Counted from the first letter of the stretch, positions 21,385 to 33,167 are shown. The stretch: 64,000 nt of DNA from Symbiodinium natans (GCA_905221605.1 CAJNDS010002269.1:432094-496093); one strand, 5' to 3'. Made by a program: numbers and translations. The notes: generated by a model not told the origin, from the letters alone.

Positions 21385-24228
21385 TCACTTGATCAGCGGG
21401 TTCGCGAAGAGCAGCACCTTCGGTTGACGTGTCCCTAGGTGCCTTTGGCACAAGGCGCCCTGCACTCCAAAGCCCCGGAACCTTGAAAACAACCCAACAC
21501 CCGAAACCCTAGCGCCAAACCCGAAGCTCTACGACACCTGCGAGACCACAGAAGCCGCAAGGAAGATCAAGTTTAAGGGGTGTAAAATCTTGCGGGGTCT
21601 TGCGGGGTCCTTAGGTTCATCTAGGGATGACCGAAATAGGCTTGCAGGAGAATCGCAACTCGAGGATGCGCCCGAGTTGGAAAAAGAAAAAATACTGCCA
21701 AGGCAAAATGCGGAAAAACCAAGGGTCTAAAGGACTCTAGGGTTGGTATTGGGGGGAGGGGTAGTTTCTGTGGTCTTTGCAGATTCATGATTTAGTGCTT
21801 ACTAGGGCTTAGGGCTTTTGAGCTGAGGGTTTCGGGTTCTGTAATTGAGTACAAAAGGGTTAGAAGCTATGAGGGGATATCCTTGGCAATGAGTTAAGGC
21901 TGCTGCATTTCTTAGCTGCTTGCCTTTGACTTGAACCGGGGTTCTGCCGAAACCCCATCATAACCAGTGAGCAAAACGATACAAACTGCGCTCGACACCC
22001 TGCTTGCTTAGGGTTGGGGCGTGGGGGTTTTGGCTTAGGCTACGGTGTTTTTTGGGAGCTCCGGGTCCCTGTAAACCCTCAAACCCAAGTTTCTGCCCCT
22101 CCTCCCTTGAGGCCGGCAACCAGCGCAATCACCAGGCCGTAGATGGTCAAGGACTCCATGAAGGCCAGGGACAGCAGCCTTAGGGCTTTCTGGGGCTTTC
22201 CGTGGCTTTCCAGGGCTTTCTAGGGCTTTCTAGGGCTTTCTAGGGCTTTCTAGGGTCTATAGGGGCTTATAGGGGTTTATAGGAATCAGCCCTTAATATA
22301 CTTGCAAGGCTTCCGGGTTCAGGGTTTCGGGCTGAGTGCTTGTAAACCGAGAGCCCGAAGCACTAGAGGCGGGGCTTCACGGCCGTTTCTAGGGCTTGCG
22401 TTTGGGATCCTTAACATTGTACCCTTGAGTTTGGGGGACCCTACTAAAGATCCTTAAGGAAATACGAGGGCCATATTGTGGGAGTATATTCGGGGGACCC
22501 TTTAGGGGTACAACCTTTTGGGTGCGAGTCTTAATCCCTTGACCCCCCCCCAAGCTTCTTGAACTCGGAACCCACTCCTTTAGAGCGGGTCCCAAATCTT
22601 CCTCCCCGCCTTTGGAGGTCTAGGGTTTAGGGTTTTGCGTTTAGGGTTTAGACTTGTTGCGTCTTCCCCCGACTTCCCACACCTCTTGGCAACTCAGGGT
22701 TTAGAAACCTCAACTTGTAAAACACATCTTTTGTGGGGGAGGGGGGGGGGGAAGGGAGGTGTGGGAGACCCTAGAAGTTCATCCCAAACCCCCCGGTATA
22801 GCACAAAGTACTCGAATCCTCACTGCAATACGAACCCCTGAAAAAGGTCATGGGTTCCCCCCTACTACTCCCCTCTATACTAGCTAGGTTCCCCCCATAG
22901 TTACGGCAAAGAAGGGATAAAAAGCTTTAGAAGGGTCATTTAAGGGGAGAACCTAGGGGGAGTAGTATAGAGGGTGGTAGTAGGGGAACCCATGAAAAGG
23001 GTACCCCAACTTCGGAAACCTTCCCCCCCCCCCCCTTCCACATAACCAAGTTACCCTCAACCCTAAACCCTGAACCCGATGATATGTGACCGTCCAGGTC
23101 CCGAATGCTCCGGCCGAGCAGCAGCACGCCGCGGAGGTCATCGGCCACCTTTTCACGACTGGGGCTTAGGGGGGTACAGGGGAGGGTTTAGGGTTGAGGG
23201 TTTAGGGTTTACGGTTTAGGGTTTCGGGTTTAGGGTACAGGTTGGGATGCTCCCCCTTATACTAACGGCTCCGTAATTGGGATGATACTAGGGGGAAGGG
23301 GTACTAGAATGCCAATTAAGGACTGTCAGTATACATCCCAAGATACTTAGGGGTTAGGGGTTCAGGGTTTACTGTAAGCTCTAGGGGTTTAGGGCGTCGC
23401 GGCCTGGTGTTTCTAAGGCGATGCTTCGTGGCCCTTGTGGGTACCTTGCTCGATAGGCAATGATAGGGACTCAGAAGGGGACGCTAGGTTAGATCAACCC
23501 CCCTTGTTAAACAGCATCTTGGACGAGGTGCGCCTTTGCAGTTCCCGACGCCCCTGGTTTTGGGTCTAGGGTTTAGGGTTTCCCTAACACACCTAAACCC
23601 TATCGACTCTGAAGGTATCGACTCTGGAGGAAAAGGGAGCTTTCGGGGTGCTGGTGTTCAGGCTTGAGCTTTGGGGCTTCGCCTCTGGCTGGCGGGAGAT
23701 GCCATCAATGCAGCGGCCACTGGCAATGCCCTGCAGGCAGGGTGTACAGGCCGTAGGGTAAGCCGCCGGGCATGCTGGCACATGTCACCCACTCATTGGT
23801 AACCAACGACAACTTCCTAGGCTCATGGGGTTCGGGGTTTCGGGCTTGAAGGCTCACAAAGGCACCGAAGCCTTCATCAAGGATATGAGGGCAGATCAAG
23901 CTAGAAACTGCCGTTGGCCTGTTGGCCTGTGTGGCTTGCACTAAGCCCTAATCCTAACCAAAAAGAACCCCTAGGCCTGGCCCACGCCGGAGCCGATGGC
24001 TGCGAGGCCAATGGCGAAGCCGGCGCCGATGGCGGAGAGCGCCGGGATCCACACGGCGCCGCCCTGCGACGGCTTGGGGGAAAGGGGGGGGGGGGGGGGG
24101 GGGAGGTTTTCGGGCAGGAGGGACCCCGGGTTTAGGGTTCAGGGCTTGCTGGGTTTGGGAGCCAGTGAGTGGGACGTTCGAGCCAGGAGTTTTGCCTGAC
24201 GGCCGGAATTCGCTTTCACTCGACAAGG

Positions 24229-24270
<42 letters not shown>

Positions 24271-26536
24271 ACACCCACACCCACACCCACACCCACACCC
24301 ACACCCACACCCACACCCACACCCACACCCACACCCACACCCACACACCCACCCACGCACGCACGTACGTACGCACGCACGTACGTACGCACGCACGCAC
24401 GCACGCACGCACGCGCAAGAGCTGAAGCATGCCTCTTGTTGGGGATTAGCGTTTGGGGCTTAGGGTGAACTTCATACTGTCTTGGAGGAAAGTCATGGAT
24501 GGCAGGTAACCCCTAAACCCCAAACCGCCCTGAACCCTAAACCCTAAACCCTAAGCCCTAAACCCTAAACCCCTAAACCCCTAAACCCCTAGACCCCTAA
24601 ACACCTAAACCCTAAACCCTAACTTTTAAAAAAACTAAACCCTAAACCCCTAAACCCTGGAAACCTTTGAGTCGCCTCGGCATGGGCTGCCTCAGGGGCC
24701 ACCAGGGTAATGGCACCTTTGGCTGCAAAAAAAAAAAGGTGGTTTTGAGGGTTTAGGGTTCAGGGTTCAGGGTTTAGTGGATGACGGCTTGGGGGTTGGT
24801 AAGTACTGCTAAGGCCTTGGAACCCAAAGAGCACCACCTCAACTAAGGAGCGTATATATCCCTCTAAAAAGATTTGCTGCTCTCCTCGGACCTACCTGGT
24901 AGCTTGCAATAGAAATGCTAGTAAGAAGTGGGGTTTATGACTAGTATCCCCAAAGAGGAACACTCCATGACATCTACTCACCCATGTCTTTTCCAAGCCA
25001 TTGAAAGGAACACTCACCAACAACAGTCTCTAAGCCCCAAGCCTGAACCCAAAGTGCCAGGGAAGCTTCGTTAGGGTTTAGGGTTTAGGGTTTAGGGTTG
25101 TGGGTTTAGTGTTTAGGATTCAGGGCGGCATCTTCAAAACGAACCCAATCCGCCCCTCTCCTGGCCCAAGCTCTATCACAACCCGTCTGGACTTTGAAGA
25201 CACGATCCTGGAAACCGTATAAACCCTAGACCCTAGACCCTGAACCCAAAACCCTAAAACCTAAACCCTAAACCCTATAAACCCTAAACCCTATCAGACA
25301 CGAGGCTGAGGGCTGCGGTGGCGGCATGCGGCACGGTTGGTGCCGGGGCGGCGCGCGGCGCGGCCACGAAGGCCGTGAAAAGCGCGCCTGCGACTTCGGA
25401 GGCAAAGGGGGTTTTGGGGGGTTTGCGGCTTAGGGTTGAGGGTTTAGGGTTTAGGGTTTTAGGATTTAGGGTTTAGGGTTTAGGGTGCGTCATGTGAAGA
25501 AGTAAAGTAGAGATAGCAGACCACAGATAAGGTAATGCACAGCTAAACGTTTAGATGAAAGTTGCTAACTTCTTTGTAACCCCCATTGAAAGAGTAAAGC
25601 CTCAGGCCCTTCATCTAGGTTCCCGAGTGACCGAGAAATGACAAGGCGCATCTTCTTGTGTAGAACCTTGCAACGCCCCCCCCCCCCCCCGCCCAAGGAA
25701 TGGCACCAATGGAGTTCCTAGAAACCCTACACAGGAAAACCACCGGCCTCTAAACCCTAAACCTGAAATCCTAAAACCCTAACTCTACATACTAGAAGCC
25801 CCTGTAAACCCCTCAATACTGAGCCCTAGACCCTAAATCCTAAAACATTGCACCTGACAAAGAGGTGGGGGAGATGGCACTCTGGGGCTCCTCATGATGA
25901 TCACAGTGTCCTCTTCCCAGAACCCCCGCACGCCCTGATTGAGTATGGCCCGACTTTTGTAGGGTTTGGGGCTTTGGGATGTGGCCTGGAGCTTGCCAGT
26001 GAGTCTGAGAAAACATGAGAGAGCAGCAGGACTTAACTCAAACAGGAAACCACGATACCAACTCAGTGCAGTAACTTCTCTAAACCGCCGACGCCCATAT
26101 CCGAAACCTCTAAGCCGCTAAACCCTCAACAGGCTGGGCCTACAAAGCCCCTCAACTCTCCTCTACCCCTGAACCCTGAACCCGCAACCCCAAAATTACC
26201 CCCGAACCCTGAACCTGAACCCTAAACCCTAGAGCCTAAACCCTAAAACCCAATAACCCTATGAAAAAAGAAAAAACATAACCCGACATAACCCGACATA
26301 ACCCTATATAACCCCATACATTGCCCTACATAAACCTATATAACCCTATATTACCCGACACAACCCTAAATAACCCGATATAACCCTATATAACCCTACA
26401 AAAAACCCATAAAACCCTAAGCCCTAACCCCTAAAGACCTATAAAGCCTAAAGCCTGAAGCCTAAGGCCCAAGAGCTGGGTGGGGCGTGCCGCTGCAGAG
26501 GAGCACGGCACCGGTCAGAACCATGGAGCGGGCCAT
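21385..26536 (-). CDS. atpH: Plastid ATP synthase subunit c, tandem copy 4 (complete, 8 exons)
   Basis: Most upstream copy seen. Exons: 1, 26491-26536; 2, 25307-25387; 3, 24676-24716; 4, 23977-24063; 5, 23683-23730; 6, 23123-23148; 7, 22121-22178; 8, 21385-21417. It begins [16 protein letters not shown] and has the FVAAPR transit motif, the EAAHAE site, Gly in place of Asp at the first codon of exon 4 (as in copy 2), glycine-rich helix 1, SRQPE, FMES and a terminal NPLIK. Intron 7 uses GT, the rest GC. The shortest intron of the array (246 bp) lies between exons 4 and 5; intron 3 lies between exons 3 and 4 and holds a long CA/CACCC microsatellite. No fifth copy was seen further right, so this appears to be the 5' end of the cluster within the window. 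Confidence 0.95.
22843..22999. repeat. Imperfect inverted repeat / hairpin element
   Basis: The left arm at about 22843-22900 (GGTCATGGGTTCCCC, CTACTACTCCCCTCTATACT, TAGGTTCCCCCC) is answered by its near complement at about 22943-22999 (CCTAGGGGGAGTAGTATAGA, GGGGAACCCATG). It lies in the intron between exons 6 and 7 of atpH copy 4; probably a MITE-like foldback. Confidence 0.6.
23242..23341. mobile_element. MITE family B, diverged copy in atpH copy 4
   Basis: Starts TTGGGATGCTCCCCCTTATA and ends with the complement (GTATACATCCCAA). It has the same size and middle (GATGATACTAGGGGG) as the copy at 30871. It lies in the intron between exons 5 and 6. Confidence 0.65.
24228..24416. repeat. CA / CACCCA / GCAC compound microsatellite
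   Basis: (CA)n, then (CCCACA)n, then (GCAC/GTAC)n, within intron 3 (between exons 3 and 4) of atpH copy 4. Confidence 0.9.
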
Positions 26537-27430
26537 CCTCAGAATTGATATATCAGGGTTTCTAGGGTTTAGGGTTGAGGGTTTAGGGTTTTAGGGTTTA
26601 CGGTTTTAGGGTTTGGGGTTGAGGGTTTAGGGTAGGGGATAGGATTAGGGGGACCCTTGGGGATATAGACCCTCTGAATAAGGCCCCTGTCTAAGAGAGC
26701 CAGAAGAGGGTTCAGAAGCGATTCCCTTTTAAGGGTCCCCCTTATCCTACCTAGGATCTTAGGGCTATTGGGGCGTTCAGTGTCCTAGCCCCAAAAACAG
26801 GTTAACCTTCCAATCATGGTAGGACTATACACCCGAAAAAGTTAACGGTTACCTACTCAGCTACCCAGGTGTTTTGAGGGCGTTTGGGGGGGGGGGGGGG
26901 GGGGGGGCGGCTGCTGATTTGCACTTTGGTCTGTCACGAGGGCAGCTAATTCATGCACAGGTCTGGCACGGGGACGGGTTGCTCGGGCTTCGAAAGTACA
27001 GTATGGAGGAAAGGGGTCGAAGGGGAACTCGAGGCGTTACATTAGATGGACACAGCTTCACACGGCGAGAATTCTTATGTGCTGGGGGATCCGAACCCAC
27101 CCACGACAAATAGGAGGGGGGATAGAAACATGCCCCACTCGTTGATTCCCTAGTGTCGAATTTCCTACCTCCCCCTCCCCACGCAATCCTAAACCCTAGG
27201 CCTGAAAAGCACAAGCATGAAACCCCAAAACACTCTTATCCCAAGACCTGGTTTTAGGGTTTAGGGTCTAGGGTTTCGGGTTTTGATAAACACGAAGCCC
27301 CTCAAGCCACTACAGCCTGAACCCAAACTGGGTGTTGCTTGAAAGCCCTTTGAAAATTATTTATGAATAGGTTCCCCTACAAGGAAAAGAAGGGAAATGT
27401 ATAATTATCCAAAGCAATACCTAGCAAATC

Positions 27431-27520
27431 TCAACTCCGGCCGGGCATCGTGGGATGCTTGGTGCAAGGGCTGCGGGAACTCTGGAGCGACGTGGCGAGA
27501 AAAAATGCTGGGCCAAAACG
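27431..27520 (-). promoter_or_regulatory. Conserved upstream segment, atpH copy 4
   Basis: About 0.9 kb upstream of the copy 4 ATG. On the minus strand: GTTTTGGCCCAGC, ATTTTTTCTC, GCCACGTCGCTCCAG, AGTTCCCGCA, AAGCATCC and CCGGAGTTGAG. It shares nearly the whole core with copy 2, so it marks the 5' end of the transcription unit. Same inference as for the other three segments. Confidence 0.55.
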
Positions 27521-28714
27521 GGGCAGAGGCCGGGGTCGGTGTTGAGCGGTCAAATACGCCATAATTATGGAATCGCCATAATTATGGAATGGGGTTTAGG
27601 GCTTAGGGTATTTTCCTTTCCTCACATGCGGTAGCCTGCTTTTTAACCCAGGTATGTTTCCTTACGTAAGGGGTATCGGGCTCAATGCGGTAGCCTGAAA
27701 TTTGGGAAGCCTGGTGTTTAGGTTTTAGGTTTAACGTTCAAGGGTTGATAGTTCTTAGGGTTTAGGGCTTCGAGGACCCATCGTTCTCCATTTACAAGGC
27801 CTCTATGTAAATCGAAGCAACGTCACATTGAAACTTCGTACATTACTGGGTTTGAGGTGAGAAACCCTCCAAGCCTAAACCCTAAACCCCAAAGCCCCAA
27901 AAGGCCGAGAAGCCCTCAATCCCTAAAATCCCTGAAATCCCTCGGCCCGCCACCACATCTGTCTCGCAGTCCTTGATCACTCGCCCAATACCCCTGAAGC
28001 AGTGGCTTGGGGGCTTTCTGATCAGCCGGCTGTCGAACTGGGAAGAGCCGTACCTGGAGCAAGCGTAGCGGTGTAGCTGCAGTGGCGGTCACCATGACGA
28101 GCCAGCTCAGTCTGGTCCACCATCTATTCCAGGTTGGCGACTGCTTCCCCCATCGCTGCGACATCCAGCTTCACTTGGTGTCCCTTCAAGGAAACGCCAA
28201 CTTCAAGCATCTGAAACTCCCCCGGACGCAGAACCCAAAAGCCCCTAAAATCCCCATCTCCGAAGCCTTAAATTCCTAAACCCTAAACCCTAAACCCCAG
28301 AAGGTCAAGGATGTACGCTCCTATAGCTTGTGAACGCCCTTGAGCTTTCAATGGAATCCAAGCACCAAGTTTTCGAACCCTAGACACCTACAGAAGCCCT
28401 AAACCCTAAACCCCTAAGCCCCTAAGCCCCTGAGCCCCTAAACCCCTAAACGGCCTAAACCCCTAAACCCCTAAACCCCCAAACCCCCAAACCCCTAAAC
28501 CCCTAAACCCCTAAACCCCTAAACCCTAAACCCTAAAAATACCAAAAAAAACCCTCAAAGCCTTCCCAAGTCCCTCCCAGACCCTCCGGCGGTGTTTTAG
28601 ATCGAGTTCTCCATGCTCTGCCAGGCAGCAAAGCTGTGGGCGCGTTCGTGAGATGGCAAAGTCGCGAAGGGTGCTGCGCTAGGTCCAGCGTGTAGGGTTT
28701 GTGGTTTAGGGTTT

Positions 28715-28785
28715 AGGGTCTATAGGGTCTATGTGAGGGTCTATAGGGTCTATAGGGTCTATAGCGTCTATAGGGTCTAGGGCTT
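28715..28785. repeat. GGGTCTATA 9-mer array
   Basis: About seven GGGTCTATA units with small changes. Confidence 0.75.
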
Positions 28786-29113
28786 AGGGTGTTTCGGGCT
28801 TAGGGTTAAGGGCTAGCTTGAAAGCACTGACGCTAAAGCCAACCCGCTTTGCGTAAGACAGATTTGCAGACCAGTGTGCCAGGAGTATCGATTTCGATAT
28901 CCTGCTAACAGATCTTGCCTCTGAGCAACCCAGGATACTCTGAGTTGTGGCACCATTGGCCCGCAAACTGTGCATATTTCAATATGCCCTAAGGCCTTAC
29001 AACCCCCGAAAACGCTGAACTAAACCCGAACCCCTGACATGCTAAAGCCTTAAACTCTGAAAACGTAATCCCAGAAACTATGGAAGGCCCCCCCAAAAAA
29101 CATGAGAAAAAAA

Positions 29114-29146
<33 letters not shown>

Positions 29147-29226
29147 CATAATTACCCTTAAATCCCCTAAACCTGGGTTTGGGGTCTAGGGTCTTGGGGC
29201 GCAGGATTTAGGGAAGGGGCTCAGGG

Positions 29227-29418
29227 TTAGGAACGTTTCAAGTCATTCCCATGCAGGACTTCGGCACGAGACGGTTCTTGCAGCACCCTCTGTTTGGCAG
29301 GCTCTGTGTCCCTATCAGCTACGCAATCAAAGACCTCGGCTGACAGGAACATGTGCCTGCCGGCTCGCACGCCTGAAGAGACGTCATGCCACACGCAGTC
29401 ATGATATACAGTCGAGCG
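29227..29418 (-). CDS. Candidate terminal exon, unidentified protein
   Basis: Minus-strand frame open from a possible acceptor (TATAG|CGC) at 29418 to TAA at 29227, about 63 codons, reading for instance HDVSSGVRAGRHMFLSAEVF and VLQEPSRAEVLHGND. Composition and length are protein-like and no telomere repeat intrudes. It could end the gene whose other exon-like islands lie at 31-40 kb. I do not recognise the family. Confidence 0.45.
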   Translation of the reverse strand, partial: RSTVYHDCVWHDVSSGVRAGRHMFLSAEVFDCVADRDTEPAKQRVLQEPSRAEVLHGNDLKRS

Positions 29419-29679
29419 CTATACAGGTGCGATAGTCTAGTCCATACTACAACATTCTTTAATATACTTTCTTTCGCAACTATTCGTGTAGGGTCTTAAT
29501 ACCCTCAGTTATCCCGGAAAACTAACCCCCTGAACCCCAAACTCGAATTGAGGCTGGGATTTAGGGTTCAGGCTCCGACCTCTTCGGGGTTTGAGGGTTC
29601 AGGGCCTGTAAGGTTGGTAGGGTTTCGGGTTTAGGGCCTTTGGGGTTGTGGGTCTAGAGACCTTCGGGCTTGGGGTTCA

Positions 29680-29870
29680 GGGCCTTTAGGGCCTTTAGGG
29701 CCTTTAGGGCCTTTAGGGTGTTGAGTTTAGAGACCTTAGGACGTTCAGGGTTTAGGGCCCTTAGGGGGTTTTGAGTTTAGAGACCTTAGGGCTCAGGGTT
29801 TAGGGCCTTTAGGGCTTAGGGTTCAGGGTTTAGGGCCTTTAGGGTGTTGAGTTTAGAGACCTTATGGTTC
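29680..29870. repeat. GGGCCTTTA 10-mer and related units
   Basis: Tandem GGGCCTTTAG units and a larger repeat containing GTTGAGTTTAGAGACCTTA, present three times. Confidence 0.75.
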
Positions 29871-29976
29871 TTAGGGTTGTCTTCCGCTCTCTGGGGCCCG
29901 GATGGCTTTGCGAGACGGCATTGTCCACAGCCAAGCTAGCAAGCGGCCGTTTGACTGAGGACGCGCTGCCTCTCTC

Positions 29977-30100
29977 CTAAACCCTAAACCCTAAACCCCC
30001 TAAACCCGAAACCCTAAACCCTAAACCCTAAACCCTAAACCCTAAACCCTAAACCCTAAACCCTAAACCCTAAACCCTAAACCCTAAACCCTAAACCCTG
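29977..30100. repeat. Telomere-like array (CCCTAAA)n
   Basis: About seventeen units, one of the longest uninterrupted heptamer runs in the window. Confidence 0.93.
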
Positions 30101-30870
30101 CCCGGACTTGCCTACGAACCCCAAGCCCTGTGTGCGGGAGCTTTGCCCCACAACCCTAAGGAACCCTACACCCCAAGTCACAAATAGTCCTAGACCCTAA
30201 AAACCTCCACTGGTGCACACATGTCTAGTGTAGGGAGCCTAAACCCTTCAAGCCCGAGCTGAAAGCAAACATGATTGCTCTAAATTGCGGGCCTGACTTC
30301 GGCAACTCTGGGCCCTGTTAAACTCTGGGCAACCTCGCGTCCTAGTGCACCTTTCAGAAGGGACCCCCAATCTCAAAAATCCACCCATCTCTGGGCTTCC
30401 CGTAGTAAAGGCCCTGAAGCCTTAAACCGCTAAACCCCTAAATCCAAACACCAAAAACCTATAACTTCTAAACCCCTGAAAGCCTAAGAGCTCTACGGTG
30501 CTGTTGGGAGGGTCGCGCGCTCTCCGTCGGAGGCCCGCGAGGGCGAGAGGGCGTTCAGGGCTGATGTGCTCTAACCTCGCATTGGACGTTCTCAAGGTCT
30601 TCTGGCGCTGTTTTGTTCGGGTGTCGAGGGTTTAGGGTTTAGGGTTTAGGGTTTAGGGTTTTAATGAACCCTCGAAGAGGGTTTATTTTAAGGGTCTAGG
30701 GTTTCTGGGGTGTTGCATAGGGCGGTTTTAGGGATTGTTTGTAGGGTTGAATGAGGGTTTAGGGTTTAGGAACCTAAGTTTTGGAGGTTGTTCTGCACTG
30801 AACCCTCAATGGTCCGGAAAGCCTAGACTCGTCAGGGCTGAGCAGTTGAAAACATCCCGAAACCCTAAAC

Positions 30871-30972
30871 TTGGGATGTTCCCCTTATACTGACAGTCCT
30901 TGGTCGGGGATTATCATAAGGGGGTACTATAATTCCTATTAACGACTGTTAGTATAAGGGGGAACATCCCAA
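30871..30972. mobile_element. MITE family B, full copy
   Basis: About 100-bp inverted-repeat element. The left end TTGGGATGTTCCCCTTATAC is answered at the right by GTATAAGGGGGAACATCCCAA, with a short non-repeated middle. It sits between telomere-like arrays. No ORF. Confidence 0.75.
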
Positions 30973-31189
30973 CCCTACACCCGAAACACTCGACCCTAAA
31001 CCCTAAACCCTAAACCCTAAACCCTAAACCCTAAACCCTACACCCTAAACCCTAAACCCTACCCACTCAACCATCGTTTTTAGGACCTTGGGGCAGCTCA
31101 AGGGCTCCAGGGGCGGGGGCACAGTCTTCTGAATGTCGGGCCCCCTCGAACACAGAAGCTCAGTGTAGGGGTTTCAGGGTCCATAAGGG

Positions 31190-31264
31190 TTTAGGGTTTA
31201 GGGTTTACCCGTTTAACCCTAAACCCTAAACCCTAAACCCTAAACCCTAAACCCTAAACCCTAA
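31190..31264. repeat. Fold-back telomere-like array
   Basis: Short TTTAGGG block, junction TTTACCCGTTTAACCC, then eight CCCTAAA units. Confidence 0.85.
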
Positions 31265-31894
31265 GCATAGGGGTTTCAGGGTTTGGGGTCCATAAGGTTT
31301 AGGATTTGAGGTTCAGGGTTTAGGGCTATTTCTGGGCTATAAGGCTTTGGGATTCTGTGAACTTAGGAGTTTGGTTCAAGGGTTTGACCGTCTAGGTCTG
31401 CGAGCTTTCGCGAGGAGCCCACATGGTTCTACACCAGCTCAGGCTCTGCGACTACAAGGAGGAACCCTAAACCCTAAACCCTAAGCCCTAAGCCCTAAAC
31501 CCTAAACCCTAAACCCTAAACCCTAAACCCTTACAAGTGACCCGGCTGGGGTTTGGGGTCTACGGTTTTGTGCGTTTATTCGGAAGCCGATCCCTTCAAA
31601 GAGCCCTCAAGCCCTAAAGCCACAAAAGCACCTAGATGCACGGATGCAAGGCTTTATAAGGTTACGGAGTACGAGTGTAAAACTTCCAGCCGAACAAGGA
31701 GAAAGCAAGAGGTACAACTGGGAGCAACACCTAAACCCCCTAAACCCCTGACACCACGCAGATCCCCGAAAGCCCTGCAAAGCCTGAAAAAAGCCGCCAA
31801 AAACCACAAGAAGCCCCCTAAAGACCCTAAGAAGGCCCCCCTCAAGACCCTAAAAACCCTAAACCCTAAACCCTAATAAAGCCCCAAAATGTTC

Positions 31895-31944
31895 CTCTTC
31901 TGTGCCCCCGCGCCGAAACGCATCATCTCCGGGCCGTCGATGTC
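31895..31944 (-). CDS. Candidate internal exon
   Basis: CAG|GACATCGAC opens a frame reading DIDGPEMMRFGAGAQK, closing at AAGAG|GA. Same AG|G ... |GA borders as the atpH exons. Unidentified. Confidence 0.3.
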
Positions 31945-33167
31945 CTGGGCTCGTCGAGGGTTTTTGGGTGTTTAAGAAGGGCTCTCGGGTTCTTAACGGT
32001 TTTTTCAGGGCGTTTTTCGTGGTTTTCAGGTTCTTAGGGTCAATTAGGGTGTTTCAGGGCTTTTAGGGTGTTTAGGGTTGAAAGCCTGATGAAGGGCTAT
32101 TTTGGGGGGTCGAAAGGGCTGGCAAAGGGCTTAAGGGCTTTTGAGGGTTTAGGGCTTGAAGGGCTTCAGCGGTTCAAGGGGTCTGGGGCTTAGGGGGCTT
32201 ACCTCCCTTAGGCTCCAAAAACAGCTCCAAAACCTGATGTGGTCTTGAGGCCCCAAAACCAAAAGCACGAGTCCGTAGAGCTCGAGGGGCAGCTCTTGGG
32301 CTTGTCAAGCACACTTTACTTTAGGGCTCCAGGGTTGAGGGGTTTAGGGCTTCAGGGCTTTAGGGTTACGGCGCCTAAACCCCTAAACCCCTAGACCCCT
32401 AAACCCTGAACCCCCCTAAGCCCCCAAAAGCCCCTAAACTGCAAGGCCCAGCGTCGTGGCCGGAGCGCCCGCTCTCGGAGCCCTTTGCCATGCCATACCT
32501 GGGTTGAGAGGGGGTCTAACAGGTTTTTTTTTGTGGAGAGGGGGGGGTTATAGGGCCAAAGGGGTTTCATAGGGGTCTTATAGGGGTATTAGGGTGTTTA
32601 GGGGTTTTAGGGTTTTAGGGTTTAGGGTTCAGGGGTTTCTGGTGTAGGGGCTTGTGCAAAGTGGTCCTGCGGACGATCGGTTTAGGGTTTAGGGGTTTAG
32701 GGTTTAGGGTTTAGGGTTTTAAGTGGCTCAGGGGTTGGGGGATTGGGGGCCCAGGGGTGCAGGAGGACTGGGGGTCTGTGGGAGGGGTTTGGGGTTTGGG
32801 GGGTTTGGGGGCTGAAGACTATTTCTAGGGTTTAAAGGTGGGGCAGGGCTTTTGGGCTTGGGGTTTGGAGGCGTTGGGGGTCTCAAGATCTTGCGATGTG
32901 CTTGTTTAATACTTGACACCTGTCGCTTCCAAAAACGGCCAGGAATTGACGAGCGCCAGGTTTAGGGTCACCCAAAAGCCAAGCAAAGACCTTGTTCTTG
33001 ACGGTTTTGGCTTTTTTGAGGCAGGGTCTGGGCGTTAACAGCTTCGAGCTTTCGGGCGGGACGCATTAGCTTCGGCCTGGGTTTTGAGGGTTCGGGTTTT
33101 GGGGGTACTTGCAATACAAACACGGTTCCTTCATTCAATCCTATGTGGTGGTTTACGAACGAGCCTA

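Larger units (their letters stand above)
26537..29226. other. Region upstream of atpH copy 4, no gene recognised
   Basis: Holds the copy 4 upstream segment and a poly(G) run near 26886-26907. A unique stretch at 27940-28215 reads on the minus strand as KLDVAAMGEAVANLE followed by a stop, so an exon or decayed gene is possible. CCCTAAAC arrays occur at 28390-28540 and GGGTCTATA 9-mers near 28715-28790. A unique island at 28560-28690 has open frames on the minus strand. Confidence 0.4.

Noticed and set aside
28390-28540. Regular spaced repeats considered as CRISPR-like
   Set aside because: Units are contiguous CCCTAAAC octamers without spacers.
30488-30626. Island with minus-strand frame TKQRQKTLRTSNARLEH as an exon
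   Set aside because: Three frames are partly open and no clear acceptor or donor fits; left unannotated.
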